The translations under genes and the position numbers were made by a program. From contig NZ_BMCM01000001.1 of assembly GCF_014635185.1 (NCBI RefSeq), positions 62,001 through 126,000 of the forward strand: 64,000 nt of DNA. The letters run 5' to 3'. The DNA is from Microbacterium murale (lineage in GTDB: Bacteria > Actinomycetota > Actinomycetes > Actinomycetales > Microbacteriaceae). Positions 1 to 7,968 of the stretch are shown piece after piece (position 1 is the first letter of the stretch; every line of letters starts with the position of its first letter). Under the pieces are notes generated by a model that was not told the origin of the DNA, searched no databases, and saw only the letters and a program-made list of their open reading frames with translations.

Positions 1-424
1 GCGGCAGTTCGATGCTCTCCGCATCTGCGAGTCCGGCGATCGTGAACAGGAATGGCGCGCCGGGCACCGGATCGGGGTCCAGTGGCAGACCCTCGAACTC
101 CGGCTCGAGGTCTTCGGATGGGCGATAGCTGCGCGCGCGATTGCGGGCCGCCTGCTGATCGAGCTCCTGCTGCAGCATCGGAAGATTGCGCGCGGTGTAC
201 TCGGCGACGGCGTGATCCACGATCGTCTTGATGCGAGTCGAGAGCCCGTGCTGCACGCCGTGCGGCACGTTCGCGCCGATGCCAGCGGCGGAGAGGATGG
301 GCGAGCCGAGACAACGCCGGCATGGGGCGATGCGTCCGCGATGCGTCGCAGGCTCCCAACGCGGCACCCAACGCAGCCAGGCCTCGACGGCCTGGTCGAC
401 CTGCGTCTCTAGCGACCGCTGCAC
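1..424 (-). CDS. Hypothetical protein, cut by the left window edge
   Basis: The 3' end lies outside the window; about 141 codons are visible. I do not recognise the family. The visible part opens with a predicted helix rich in Glu, Gln and Trp, followed by a C-R-R-C pair that could bind metal, then an acidic stretch rich in Pro and Glu. The GTG start at 424 is chosen because a TATTCT box (432-437) sits 7 nt upstream, the leaderless pattern used by many genes here. The reading frame stays open upstream, so a longer N-terminus overlapping the next gene is possible. It lies 44 bp downstream of a membrane-protein gene on the same strand. The coding call rests on an open frame with typical high-GC third positions; function is unknown. 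Confidence 0.55.
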   Translation of the reverse strand, partial: MQRSLETQVDQAVEAWLRWVPRWEPATHRGRIAPCRRCLGSPILSAAGIGANVPHGVQHGLSTRIKTIVDHAVAEYTARNLPMLQQELDQQAARNRARSYRPSEDLEPEFEGLPLDPDPVPGAPFLFTIAGLADAESIELP

Positions 425-468
425 GTTTTCCAGAATAGGGTCATCCGCACGATTATCGCGTCTGTCGA

Positions 469-939
469 TCAGTTCTCGTCGAGATCGTCGCGTTCCCACG
501 GCCACCGCGGGCGCTTCGCGCGTGTGCGCCGCAGCGCGACACCGGCCCAGCCGGCGATCGCCGCGGTCAGGAGGATCACGAGGCTCGCGCCGCCGGTGAT
601 CAGCTCACCCATCACCGCGAGCGCGTTCACGAAGTCGCCCGTCACGGCCACGGCGCCGATTCCTGCGGCGATGAGATGCGCGAATGCCGTGGCGATCGAG
701 ATCGCCCAGACGGAGCGGAACTTCGGGTGGGTGATCCGTACCGCGAGGTACAGGATGGCGGCGAACACGGCGACTGCGATGACCATTCCGACGATGCCAG
801 GAGCCTGCCCCGCCTCTGGGACCTCGATGATCTCGGCATCCGTCACGATGCTCAGCGCCCCGAGGCCGAAGACGGCGATCGCGAAGAAGCCGATCGTCGT
901 CATGGCCGTCGCCAGGACGGCCGAGACCCCCGCAGGCAC
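469..939 (-). CDS. Small four-helix membrane protein of unknown function
   Basis: About 156 residues with four predicted transmembrane helices (roughly residues 7-32, 46-68, 77-99 and 107-138) and a basic Arg/Lys/Trp-rich C-terminal tail ending in acidic residues. No enzymatic motif is visible. The start is uncertain. The frame is open further upstream, but that part overlaps the 3' end of the preceding gene (stop at 975-977) and looks like a shadow. GTG at 939 is the first plausible start after that stop, and ATG at 903 is an alternative. The gene follows a second polytopic membrane protein closely and is probably co-transcribed with it. I cannot name the family. Confidence 0.6.
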   Translation of the reverse strand: MPAGVSAVLATAMTTIGFFAIAVFGLGALSIVTDAEIIEVPEAGQAPGIVGMVIAVAVFAAILYLAVRITHPKFRSVWAISIATAFAHLIAAGIGAVAVTGDFVNALAVMGELITGGASLVILLTAAIAGWAGVALRRTRAKRPRWPWERDDLDEN

Positions 940-974
940 GGGGCCGCGGGGGTCGGGCGAAGAAGTCTCCGTGA

Positions 975-2057
975 TTACCTCGAAAGGGTGGGGCCGGCTT
1001 CGAGCGTGCGCTCGTACTCGCGCTGAGACTCGATGTTGAGCTCGGTCTTGCGAGCACCGCTGCGAGCGACCCACGCGCCGAACCAGATGGTGAGCTCGCG
1101 TCCGAACACGAATGCGGCGATCGCGAGAGGTGCGAGCAGCTGGTCACCGACGAGCTCGTTGCCCTCCGACGTCGAGATCAGCCAGAACGGCGCCTCGAAC
1201 AGCTGGCCGAGGATATGACCGGCGTACGCGAACAGGCCGACGATGATGCCGAAGACCACCCACAGTCCCCAGCGGCCGCGGTTGATGACTGCGCCGAGCA
1301 GGCAGAAGCCGATGAAGAACACGACGACCGGAACCCAGAAGCCCCATGTCATGAGCGGCGCGAGTGCTGCTTCGCCGATGTTCTCGCCGGTGACGTCGCC
1401 GGCGAGAGCGCCGAGACCGAGGGCGGTGGCGAGGTACAGGATCGCGAACACGAGCGTCGCGAGCAGCCCGATTCCGGCCGCGGCGGCGCGGTTGCCGCGG
1501 TCGCGGGGCGGTTCGGGTGCCTGCACGAAGATGGGCTGCTGCTGCTGCGTGACCGGCGCGACGACGACGGCCGGCTCCGACGGGACGACTCGCGTCTCGG
1601 AGTCGTCTGCCACCGGTGGCAGGTATGCGGTGTCGGCGATGGAGTCTTCCCGCCGAGCGTCCGTGTCGAAGGTCGATGCGCGGTCTGCCGCGAAGAGGCC
1701 TGTCGTTGCCGCCGATCCTGTGCCGCGGTCGTCGGCGTTCGAGCGGTCGTCAGCGCGCTGATCGAAGGAGTCGGACGGCTCGTTGAGCTCGGGAGTCGCG
1801 AACGTTCCCGGGTGAGATTTCTCGGCCTCTTCGAAGGCTGCGAGGTCGGGGTCGACGGCGTCCCGGTCTGCGGCTTCCCGGTCGACGGCGTTCTCGCCCG
1901 CGGCGTCGCGATCCACGGCGTCGTGCTCGGCCGAGTCGCGCTCACCAGGGACCTCGGCGCCAGCCGCAGCGGCGTCGGCAAGTCCCGCGTTCGCGCTGTC
2001 GACGACGTCGTTGACGTCTTTCGGCCGCTCGGGCTGGGGAACCTCGGGGTCACTCAT
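975..2057 (-). CDS. Membrane protein with long acidic N-terminal region
   Basis: 360 residues. Residues 1-190 are predicted disordered and very acidic (Asp, Glu, Ala, Pro) with imperfect A-V-D-R-x-A-A units around residues 44-70, then a Gln run and a Pro-rich stretch. Four predicted transmembrane helices follow (about 191-216, 232-262, 269-293 and 306-330), ending in a charged C-terminal tail. The architecture suggests a cytoplasmic acidic tether on a small membrane domain; the role is unknown. The ATG at 2057 has a GAGAGG ribosome site about 6 nt upstream. The downstream neighbour on the same strand is another small membrane protein. No signal peptide, lipobox or known catalytic motif was seen. 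Confidence 0.75.
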   Translation of the reverse strand: MSDPEVPQPERPKDVNDVVDSANAGLADAAAAGAEVPGERDSAEHDAVDRDAAGENAVDREAADRDAVDPDLAAFEEAEKSHPGTFATPELNEPSDSFDQRADDRSNADDRGTGSAATTGLFAADRASTFDTDARREDSIADTAYLPPVADDSETRVVPSEPAVVVAPVTQQQQPIFVQAPEPPRDRGNRAAAAGIGLLATLVFAILYLATALGLGALAGDVTGENIGEAALAPLMTWGFWVPVVVFFIGFCLLGAVINRGRWGLWVVFGIIVGLFAYAGHILGQLFEAPFWLISTSEGNELVGDQLLAPLAIAAFVFGRELTIWFGAWVARSGARKTELNIESQREYERTLEAGPTLSR

Positions 2058-2162
2058 GGGGGCGCCTCTCGTCGGATATGTGCAGTGAGAGGTTATCGCC
2101 GTGCGGGCCCCTGGCCGCGCAGGCGTGCCGACGTGTCGCGTGACCGGCGGTTCGGCGCCGGC

Positions 2163-2324
2163 TCAACCCTCGCCGGGCGAGACCGCGCGCAGGGTGTCGC
2201 CGACGTAGCCGACGAGCATCGGGCCCATGGGGAGCGCCAACCAGAGGAGCGCCGCGATGACGCCGGCGCAGAAGATTCCGGCGATCCAGCTCATCACCGG
2301 ATTGCGACCGCCCACTCGTGCCAT
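2163..2324 (-). CDS. 53-residue single-helix membrane protein
   Basis: A short open frame of 53 codons with a basic N-terminus, one strong transmembrane helix (about residues 11-41, rich in Ile, Ala, Leu and Trp, with one Cys) and a short soluble tail. The ATG at 2324 lies 6 nt downstream of a TAGCGT box (2331-2336 on this strand), the leaderless layout seen elsewhere in the window, which supports expression. The stop is a TGA at 2163-2165. The gene lies alone between two same-strand membrane-protein genes. The family is not recognised; the call rests on codon pattern, the clean hydrophobic helix and the promoter. Confidence 0.6.
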   Translation of the reverse strand: MARVGGRNPVMSWIAGIFCAGVIAALLWLALPMGPMLVGYVGDTLRAVSPGEG

Positions 2325-2432
2325 GACTACACGCTACGACCGGCGCGCGCGTCCGCTCAGATGACACGCGCGGAACCTCGTGCGGCGAGTCACCACTTGG
2401 ACGGGGCGACTCCGATCGGGCGGCAGGTGTCG

Positions 2433-3050
2433 CTATCGGCCGGGTCCGCGGCGTCGCAGCCTCCAGAGGAGCCACGCGCCGATGGCAGGGATGAGGATGA
2501 AAACGAACAGGATGCTGGAATGCCACCAACCGAGACCGCTCATCTGGCCGCCTGAAGTCCCTGCCGATGGCAGAAGCGATCCGATCCAGATCACGAGCGC
2601 GATCACCGCCGCCACGGCGAAGGGCAGCACGATCGCGACCACCTTCTCCCAGCGACGCCAGAGCGTGCTCGACGAGACCAGCACGGCACCGACGAACCAT
2701 CCGACCACCGGAACCACGAACCCGCCGAAGGCGAAGACGAGCGCCGATGTGATCGCGTAGCCGCGGGTATCGACGAGCGGCATTTTCGCGGTCGGCCGAG
2801 CGGAACGCTCCGGCGCGGCCGCGGCGATCAGCGGACCGGCGGGCACCTCGGCTCGCGCCTCACGTGCGATCGTGTCCGGATCACCGAGCTGGGCTATGCG
2901 TGCGGCCGTGGCCTCGGCATCCAGTCCGTCGAGCTCTTCCTCGATGCCGCCATGGATCTCGGTGGCGACGCCGTGCGGGAGGTCGGTCATCGCTGCATCG
3001 AGTCGCTCCAGAAAGTCGCGGCGCAGGCTTTCGGCGTGCGGTTCGGTCAT
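2433..3050 (-). CDS. HAAS/DUF1700-type membrane protein partner of PadR
   Basis: 205 residues. The N-terminal 60 residues form the helical HAAS-like domain (R-R-D-F-L-E-R-L-D ... I-E-E-E-L-D-G-L ... L-G-D-P-D-T-I-A), a module typically encoded next to PadR regulators. A linker is followed by about four transmembrane helices in the C-terminal half and an Arg-rich end. The ATG at 3050 overlaps the TGA of the upstream padR-like gene (ATGA, 4 bp), which implies translational coupling and decides the start. The likely role is a membrane effector or sensor controlled by the PadR partner; the signal is unknown. The family link is from recognisable motifs, the function is inferred. Confidence 0.8.
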   Translation of the reverse strand: MTEPHAESLRRDFLERLDAAMTDLPHGVATEIHGGIEEELDGLDAEATAARIAQLGDPDTIAREARAEVPAGPLIAAAAPERSARPTAKMPLVDTRGYAITSALVFAFGGFVVPVVGWFVGAVLVSSSTLWRRWEKVVAIVLPFAVAAVIALVIWIGSLLPSAGTSGGQMSGLGWWHSSILFVFILIPAIGAWLLWRLRRRGPGR

Positions 3051-3379
3051 GCTCTCTCCTCTCCCACGAAGCCCGTGACGACACGGGCGAATGGCGTCCA
3101 CTGTGCGCGGAAGCGCGCGAGCTGGGCGGTGCCGGCATCCGTGAGCCGGTAGTACTTGCGCACCGGGCCACTCTCGGACGGCCGGTCGAACGTGCTGACC
3201 CAGCCGTTGTCGCGCAGGCGGCCCAACAGCGGATACAGCGTGCCGATACTGGCGATCAGGCCCGCGTCGGACAGTTCTTCTGCCAGCTGCCAGCCGTACA
3301 TCGGCTCACGCGCGAGGAGTCCGAGCACGCAGTACTCGACCACCCCCTTGCGCATCTGCGCTCCGACATCCACTGTCAT
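3047..3379 (-). CDS. PadR-family transcriptional regulator
   Basis: 110 residues, the usual length of the short PadR subgroup. The winged helix is clear: hydrophobic core V-L-G-L-L near residue 18, recognition segment with S-I-G-T-L-Y-P-L-L-G-R-L (about 44-55), and wing residues K-Y-Y-R-L-T-D-A-G (about 74-82). It starts at ATG 3379 and is translationally coupled to the HAAS membrane protein. Two direct copies of CAAGGTAG in the upstream region (3386-3410) are likely operator sites for autoregulation. PadR proteins usually repress their own operon; the inducing signal here is unknown. Confidence 0.9.
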   Translation of the reverse strand: MTVDVGAQMRKGVVEYCVLGLLAREPMYGWQLAEELSDAGLIASIGTLYPLLGRLRDNGWVSTFDRPSESGPVRKYYRLTDAGTAQLARFRAQWTPFARVVTGFVGEERA

Positions 3380-3385
3380 GCATCA

Positions 3386-3410
3386 CAAGGTAGCATGCCT
3401 GGCAAGGTAG
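3386..3410. promoter_or_regulatory. Direct repeat, likely PadR operator
   Basis: Two identical 8-mers CAAGGTAG occur at 3386-3393 and 3403-3410, 17 bp apart, directly upstream of the padR-like start (3379). A spacing near 1.6 helical turns and the position over the expected promoter suggest an operator. The short intergenic region to the malG end (3448) holds nothing else recognisable. The operator assignment is inference. Confidence 0.45.
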
Positions 3411-3447
3411 AGCCGGCACGGCCACTTGACCGAGGCAGCGCGCCCGA

Positions 3448-4341
3448 TCAGCCCTTCGTCGCGCCCGCCGTGAGGCCCCCGACGATGTACTTCTGCAGGA
3501 AGAGGAACAGGATCATCACCGGGATCGCGGCCATCACGGCACCGGCCGAGAACGCCGACCAGTCCGCGTAACGCGGGTTGGAGACGAGCTTGGTGAGTCC
3601 GACGACGAGCGTCTGCTGCTCCGGGTCGATCAGGATGACGCTCGCCACGACGTACTCGTTGACCGTGCCGATGAACGACAGCAGGCCGACGACGGCGAGG
3701 ATCGGGGCGACCAGGCGCAGGATGATCGTGAAGAAGATGCGAGCATGACCGGCGCCGTCGATGCGGGCGGCCTCGTCGAGTTCCTTCGGGATGGTGTTGA
3801 AGAAGCCGTACATCAGGTACGTGTTCACGCCGAGCGCGCCGCCGAGGTAGACGAGGATCAGGCCGGTGTGCGTATTGAGGCCGATCGCCGGGAACCAGTC
3901 CCCCAGCGTCGTCATCAGCAGGAAGATCGCCACCACTGCCAGCAGCTGCGGGAACATCTGCACGACGACGATCGTGACCAGCCCGACGCGGCGCCCTGCG
4001 AAACGCATGCGCGAGAAGGCATATGCCGCGCACGCGCCGATGAACACGGTCGTGAAGCCGGTGACGAGCGCGATCACGAGAGTGTTCAGGAACCACAGCC
4101 CGTAGGGGTTCTGCGGGTCGGTGAGGATGCGCACGTAACTGTCTATGCCGATCGCGGAGAACAGCTGGTTGGAGCCGGTCAGCGTGCCGCGGGGGTTCAG
4201 CGAGGCCGAGAACACGTACAGCAGCGGGAAGATCGCGAAGAGGCTGGCGACGATGGCGACCAGGTGGCGCCAGCCGGTGTCGGCGAACCATGCGCCGAAC
4301 GAGCGGCGACGACGGGTGATCGGAGCAGGGGCGACGGTCAT
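3448..4341 (-). CDS. malG: Maltose-type ABC transporter permease MalG
   Basis: 297 residues with six predicted transmembrane helices, the normal MalG size. The cytoplasmic EAA loop is present at about residues 189-204 (D-E-A-A-R-I-D-G-A-G), which docks the transport ATPase. A large loop precedes the EAA region. It pairs with the MalF-type subunit encoded 1 bp upstream (stop 4343-4345, start 4341), and with the lipoprotein binding protein further upstream. Together they import maltose, maltodextrin or a related alpha-glucoside. No ATPase gene accompanies the operon, so a shared MsiK-like ATPase encoded elsewhere is expected. Substrate identity is inferred from family similarity. Confidence 0.88.
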   Translation of the reverse strand: MTVAPAPITRRRRSFGAWFADTGWRHLVAIVASLFAIFPLLYVFSASLNPRGTLTGSNQLFSAIGIDSYVRILTDPQNPYGLWFLNTLVIALVTGFTTVFIGACAAYAFSRMRFAGRRVGLVTIVVVQMFPQLLAVVAIFLLMTTLGDWFPAIGLNTHTGLILVYLGGALGVNTYLMYGFFNTIPKELDEAARIDGAGHARIFFTIILRLVAPILAVVGLLSFIGTVNEYVVASVILIDPEQQTLVVGLTKLVSNPRYADWSAFSAGAVMAAIPVMILFLFLQKYIVGGLTAGATKG

Positions 4342-4342
4342 C

Positions 4343-5956
4343 TCAGTTCAACTCCTCGAGAGCCTTGGTCTTGCGGAAGCTGATGATCGAGATCGCCGCA
4401 ACCACGACGAAGATCAGGATCGTGAATGCGGAGGCGAGTCCGTAGTCGCGGGTCTGTCCGGTGAACGCCACCTTGTAGACCATCGAGATCAGGATGTCGG
4501 TGTGTCCGACGGGGATCGACACATCGGTGAACCGCGGACCACCGCCGGTGAGCATGTAGATCAGGTTGAAGTTGTTGAAGTTGAACGCGAACGATGAGAT
4601 CAGCAGCGGCGCCACCGTGACGAGCAGCAGCGGCAGCTTGATCTGACGGAAGATCTGCCACGGGTTCGCGCCGTCCATGACGCCCGCTTCGTTCACCTCT
4701 TCCGGGATGCCCTGCAGCGCCCCCATGCACACGAGGAACATGTACGGGAACCCGAGCCACAGGTTCACGATCAGCACCGACACCTTCGCCAGCACAGGGT
4801 CGGTGAGCCACGGTATGGATGCTCCTCCGAAGACGACCTGGTTGAGGAAGCCGAAACTCTCGTTCATCATCCCCGCCCACACCAGCGCCGAGAGGAAGGC
4901 GGGGAACGCGTACGGAAGGATGAGCAGGATGCGGTAGCCGTTGCGGAAGCGCATCCTGGTGTTGTTGAACACGATGGCCAGCAGCAGACCGAGGAAGAAG
5001 GTCGTCGCGACCGAGATCAACGCGAACGCGAACGTCCAGAGCGTCACCGAGATGAGCGGTCCGCGGATCGAGCTGTCGGTGACGGCGCGCACGAAGTTGT
5101 CGAAGCCGACGGTGATCTGCCAGCCGGGCAGCAGCTGCTCGCCGTCCTCGGCCGTGAACGCGCCGGTGCCGTTGTCGCTGTAGACGGTGCCCGAGCGCGC
5201 GTCGGTCATCGTGCCAGCGGCTTCGTCGTACTCGAGCGTCGAGACGTAGAGGAAGCCGCTCTGACCGTCCGGGGTGCGGATCGCTCCGTCATTGGGGTCG
5301 TCGCTGAAGTCGACCGACAGTTTCTCGACCTCGCTCGAACGCGCGAGCACCTGGGCGAAGGTCAGCGACTCCCAGCCGTCGACCGAGACGGCGCGGTCGC
5401 CGTCCATCTCGGCGCCGTCGACCTCCTGCAGCGGCTGCTCGTTCGTGCCGACCGAGACGTCGCCGTCGGGATCGGTGACGAGAAGGCCGAGAGTGCCGAA
5501 CTGCTCGACCACGGTGACGGGGAAGGTCGGCGAGTCCTCGACGCGCTCCTGGGCGGATGCCATCAGGGCGGAGACCGCCTGATCCTTGCTGCCGTTGTGG
5601 CCGGTGCCGTAGTTGGTGAAGCCGATGTATCCGGTGTACAGGAGCGTGAAGACCTGAAAGAGGATCAGGAAGATGATCCCGGGTGTGAGGTACTTCGCCG
5701 CGACACGCTTGCGCGAGAAGTAGATGTAGTTGACCAGGACGGCGACTGCGACCACCAGGGCGAGGACGAGCCACTCCTGGTGGGTGAACAGCACGAACGC
5801 CGCGTACAGCGCGACCGCGTCGACCACCGCGAGCAGCAGGATCTTCAGCAGCATCCATCCGATCCGCTGTGAGGCGGACTCGGCGATGCTCGCCGCCTGG
5901 CGCTGCCGTTTCGTCGGCGGCGTCTGCGGCTCTGTGGTGGTGGTCGTATCCGTCAT
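4343..5956 (-). CDS. malF: Maltose-type ABC transporter permease MalF
   Basis: 537 residues, long for a sugar permease because it carries the extra MalF features: three N-terminal transmembrane helices (about 32-56, 61-80 and 92-112), then an extracytoplasmic domain of about 180 residues (112-295), then the core permease domain with the EAA loop at about 419-434 (E-E-V-N-E-A-G-V-M-D-G-A). The large loop corresponds to the P2 region that contacts the binding protein in maltose transporters, which separates MalF from generic sugar permeases. It starts at ATG 5956. A strong hairpin lies between it and the upstream malE (5975-6008), which probably lowers malF expression relative to malE. Confidence 0.9.
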   Translation of the reverse strand: MTDTTTTTEPQTPPTKRQRQAASIAESASQRIGWMLLKILLLAVVDAVALYAAFVLFTHQEWLVLALVVAVAVLVNYIYFSRKRVAAKYLTPGIIFLILFQVFTLLYTGYIGFTNYGTGHNGSKDQAVSALMASAQERVEDSPTFPVTVVEQFGTLGLLVTDPDGDVSVGTNEQPLQEVDGAEMDGDRAVSVDGWESLTFAQVLARSSEVEKLSVDFSDDPNDGAIRTPDGQSGFLYVSTLEYDEAAGTMTDARSGTVYSDNGTGAFTAEDGEQLLPGWQITVGFDNFVRAVTDSSIRGPLISVTLWTFAFALISVATTFFLGLLLAIVFNNTRMRFRNGYRILLILPYAFPAFLSALVWAGMMNESFGFLNQVVFGGASIPWLTDPVLAKVSVLIVNLWLGFPYMFLVCMGALQGIPEEVNEAGVMDGANPWQIFRQIKLPLLLVTVAPLLISSFAFNFNNFNLIYMLTGGGPRFTDVSIPVGHTDILISMVYKVAFTGQTRDYGLASAFTILIFVVVAAISIISFRKTKALEELN

Positions 5957-5974
5957 CTCTCGCCCATCGTCGTT

Positions 5975-6008
5975 CTGCCGGGGTGAGGCAGACGCCTCAC
6001 CCCGGCAG
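5975..6008 (-). terminator. Perfect 15-bp hairpin between malE and malF
   Basis: CTGCCGGGGTGAGGC and its exact reverse complement flank a 4-nt AGAC loop. The hairpin begins 12 nt after the malE stop (6020) and ends 19 nt before the malF start (5956). It lacks a U-tract. Such intercistronic hairpins protect the upstream message or partially terminate transcription, so that binding protein exceeds permease. The geometry is seen directly; the role is inferred. Confidence 0.75.
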
Positions 6009-6019
6009 AAGGAACAGTG

Positions 6020-7249
6020 TTACTTGGTCGCTGCCGTCACGTCATCGACGAGCTTCTGCCACGTCGTCGCAGGGTCCGCACCGTTGATGATCGCGGCCTC
6101 GGCAACACCCCAGAACTCCCACACGGAGCCCATCGCCGGGATGGCCGGCATCGGGACGGCGTCGGCGCCGACGGTCTTGAACCCGTCGATGATCGGATCG
6201 GCCGCCGCGGTGTCAGCCGCCGCAGTGAGTGCCGGAAGGATGTTGCCCGACTCGAACAGGGCGAGCTGGACGTCTTCGGTGCCGAGGTAGTTCACCAGGA
6301 AGTCGTTCGCCGCGACCTTGTTCTCCGACTCGCTGCTCACGAAGAAGCCCTTGACGCCGGCGAACGGCGAGGCCGCTTCACCGGTGGGGCTGGGGATCGG
6401 GTCGATCGCCACGTTGATGCCCGCGTCGACGGCAGCGCCGACGTTCCACGGACCGGTCAGCCAGAACGCGGCCTGGCCGTCGATGAACTGCTGCTTGGCG
6501 ATCTCACCGTCGATGTCGGTGTTCAGCGTGCCCGCTGCACCCTGCGCGCCGAGCCACGTGGCGAATGCGGTGCCGCCCTCGCTGCCGAGCTGCAGGTCGG
6601 TGGCGTCGTACGATCCGCTGTCGTCAGTGCCGAACACCGGTGCGCCGAACGCGGTCTGGAACGGATACAGGTGGTACGGGTTGCCCTCGACGCCCTGCTC
6701 GACGACGAACGGCTGGGTGAGGCCTGCGGCCTGTCCCTTTGCGATCATGTCGTCGAAGCCGGTCGCGGCCTCGGGGATCAGGTCGGCGTTGCGCAGCACG
6801 GCGATGTTCTCGACCGCGTAGGGAAGCATGTAAACGGTACCGTCGTAGGTCGCGGCCTGCAGCGCGACGGGCAGGTAGTCCTCGGCGCTGTCGCCGAGTT
6901 CGAGCGGTGCGACGACGCCGTTGGTCGAGAGCTCGCCCAACCAGTCGTGCGCGCCCATGGTGATGTCGGGGCCCTTGCCAGTGGGGACCTGCTGGATGAA
7001 GTCGTCCTTGATCGTGTCGACGTCCTTCGCGACGACGTCGACCTTGACGCCGGTCTTGTCCTCGTATGCCTCCGCCGCTCCCTTGAGCGCGTCGACGCGC
7101 TCTGCGTCGACCCAGACGACGAGCGAACCCGCGTCGCCTTCGGCGTCTGCGGACTCATCGGCGGCCCCAGTGGCGCAGCCTGCCAGCGTCAGTGTCGAAA
7201 CGACGGCGATCGCGCCGAACGCGGCGATGCCCCTCATGTTCACCTTCAT
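6020..7249 (-). CDS. malE: Maltose-type extracellular solute-binding lipoprotein
   Basis: 409 residues. The N-terminus is a lipoprotein signal (basic start, hydrophobic core, lipobox L-A-G-C with lipidated Cys25), followed by an acidic linker. The mature part has the MalE-like family 1 binding-protein fold, with the usual motifs P-Y-A-V-E-N-I-A near residue 140, W-L-T-G-P-W near 265 and K-G-F-F-V-S near 300. It is anchored on the outer face of the membrane and delivers sugar to MalFG. It is the first gene of malE-malF-malG. Upstream are a recognisable promoter and two LacI-type palindromes, so expression is probably sugar-induced. Exact ligand is inferred from the MalF partner. Confidence 0.9.
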   Translation of the reverse strand: MKVNMRGIAAFGAIAVVSTLTLAGCATGAADESADAEGDAGSLVVWVDAERVDALKGAAEAYEDKTGVKVDVVAKDVDTIKDDFIQQVPTGKGPDITMGAHDWLGELSTNGVVAPLELGDSAEDYLPVALQAATYDGTVYMLPYAVENIAVLRNADLIPEAATGFDDMIAKGQAAGLTQPFVVEQGVEGNPYHLYPFQTAFGAPVFGTDDSGSYDATDLQLGSEGGTAFATWLGAQGAAGTLNTDIDGEIAKQQFIDGQAAFWLTGPWNVGAAVDAGINVAIDPIPSPTGEAASPFAGVKGFFVSSESENKVAANDFLVNYLGTEDVQLALFESGNILPALTAAADTAAADPIIDGFKTVGADAVPMPAIPAMGSVWEFWGVAEAAIINGADPATTWQKLVDDVTAATK

Positions 7250-7329
7250 TGGTGTGTGCCTCTCTCAGTGCGTGATCGACCGGCACTGCCGGTGGATGCA
7301 CCGGTGCAGGCCGCTCGCGCCTGCAAACC

Positions 7330-7343
7330 TGCAAGCGCTTACA
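7330..7343. promoter_or_regulatory. LacI-family operator at the malE promoter
   Basis: TGCAAGCGCTTACA is a near-perfect palindrome with the central CG typical of LacI/CcpA-family operators. It lies immediately downstream of the -10 box, where bound repressor would block initiation. No lacI-type gene is in the window. Confidence 0.7.
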
Positions 7344-7372
7344 GTATGCATCGAATCGCCCCAAGGATGCAA
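7343..7372 (-). promoter_or_regulatory. malE promoter (-35 TTGCAT, -10 CATACT)
   Basis: On the minus strand, TTGCAT (7367-7372) and CATACT (7343-7348) are separated by 18 nt and point towards malE. The -10 box abuts the operator at 7330-7343. This is a pattern match, not mapped. Confidence 0.5.
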
Positions 7373-7427
7373 CGCCTGACAACGCTGATATCAAGCCGTG
7401 ATACTCGAGGGTCGACACCGAGCATCG

Positions 7428-7441
7428 TGGAAGCGCTTCCA
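7428..7441. promoter_or_regulatory. Second LacI-family operator, perfect palindrome
   Basis: TGGAAGCGCTTCCA is a perfect 14-bp palindrome 98 bp upstream of the first operator, centre to centre. The pair could support repression by DNA looping. It also lies 38 bp before the divergent yajQ start, so it might affect that gene. Confidence 0.7.
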
Positions 7442-7479
7442 AGATCGACGGTGAGATGCCGCATCGATAGACTGAGCAC

Positions 7480-7968
7480 ATGGCAGACTCATCGTTCGAC
7501 ATCGTCAGCAAGGTCGATCACCAGGAGGCGGAGAACGCCCTCAACCAGGCACGCAAAGAGATCGAGCAGCGCTACGACTTCAAGGGCACCGGCTCGTCGG
7601 TCGAATGGAGCGGCGAGTCGATCCTGATCAAGGCGAACACCGAGGAGCGGGCGAAGGCCGTGCTCGACGTGTTCCAGTCGAAGCTCATCAAACGCGGGAT
7701 CTCACTGAAGAGCCTCGAGTCCGGCGACCCGTTCGCGAGCGGCAAGGAATACCGCATCGTCTCCACTCTCAAGGACGGCATCTCGTCCGAGAACGCGAAG
7801 AAGATCAGCAAGATCATCCGCGACGAGGGCCCCAAGAGCGCGAAGAGCCAGATCCAGGGCGATGAACTGCGCGTGCAGTCCAAGAGCCGCGACGATCTGC
7901 AGGCGGTCATCGCACTGCTCAAGGGCTCCGACCTCGACGTCGATCTGCAGTACATCAACTTCCGCTAG
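7480..7968 (+). CDS. yajQ: YajQ-family cyclic-di-GMP-binding protein
   Basis: 162 residues, the standard YajQ length. The sequence begins with the conserved S-F-D-I-V-S-K-V-D segment and [10 protein letters not shown] motif, and carries [12 protein letters not shown] near residue 110 and the typical C-terminus Q-Y-I-N-F-R. Two ferredoxin-like domains are expected. In other bacteria the family binds nucleotides, including c-di-GMP, and affects transcription or phage gene expression; its role in actinobacteria is poorly known. The start at ATG 7480 lies 6 nt after TAGACT (7468-7473), a leaderless promoter. The 3' end overlaps the convergent hydrolase gene by 14 bp. Confidence 0.93.
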   Translation: MADSSFDIVSKVDHQEAENALNQARKEIEQRYDFKGTGSSVEWSGESILIKANTEERAKAVLDVFQSKLIKRGISLKSLESGDPFASGKEYRIVSTLKDGISSENAKKISKIIRDEGPKSAKSQIQGDELRVQSKSRDDLQAVIALLKGSDLDVDLQYINFR

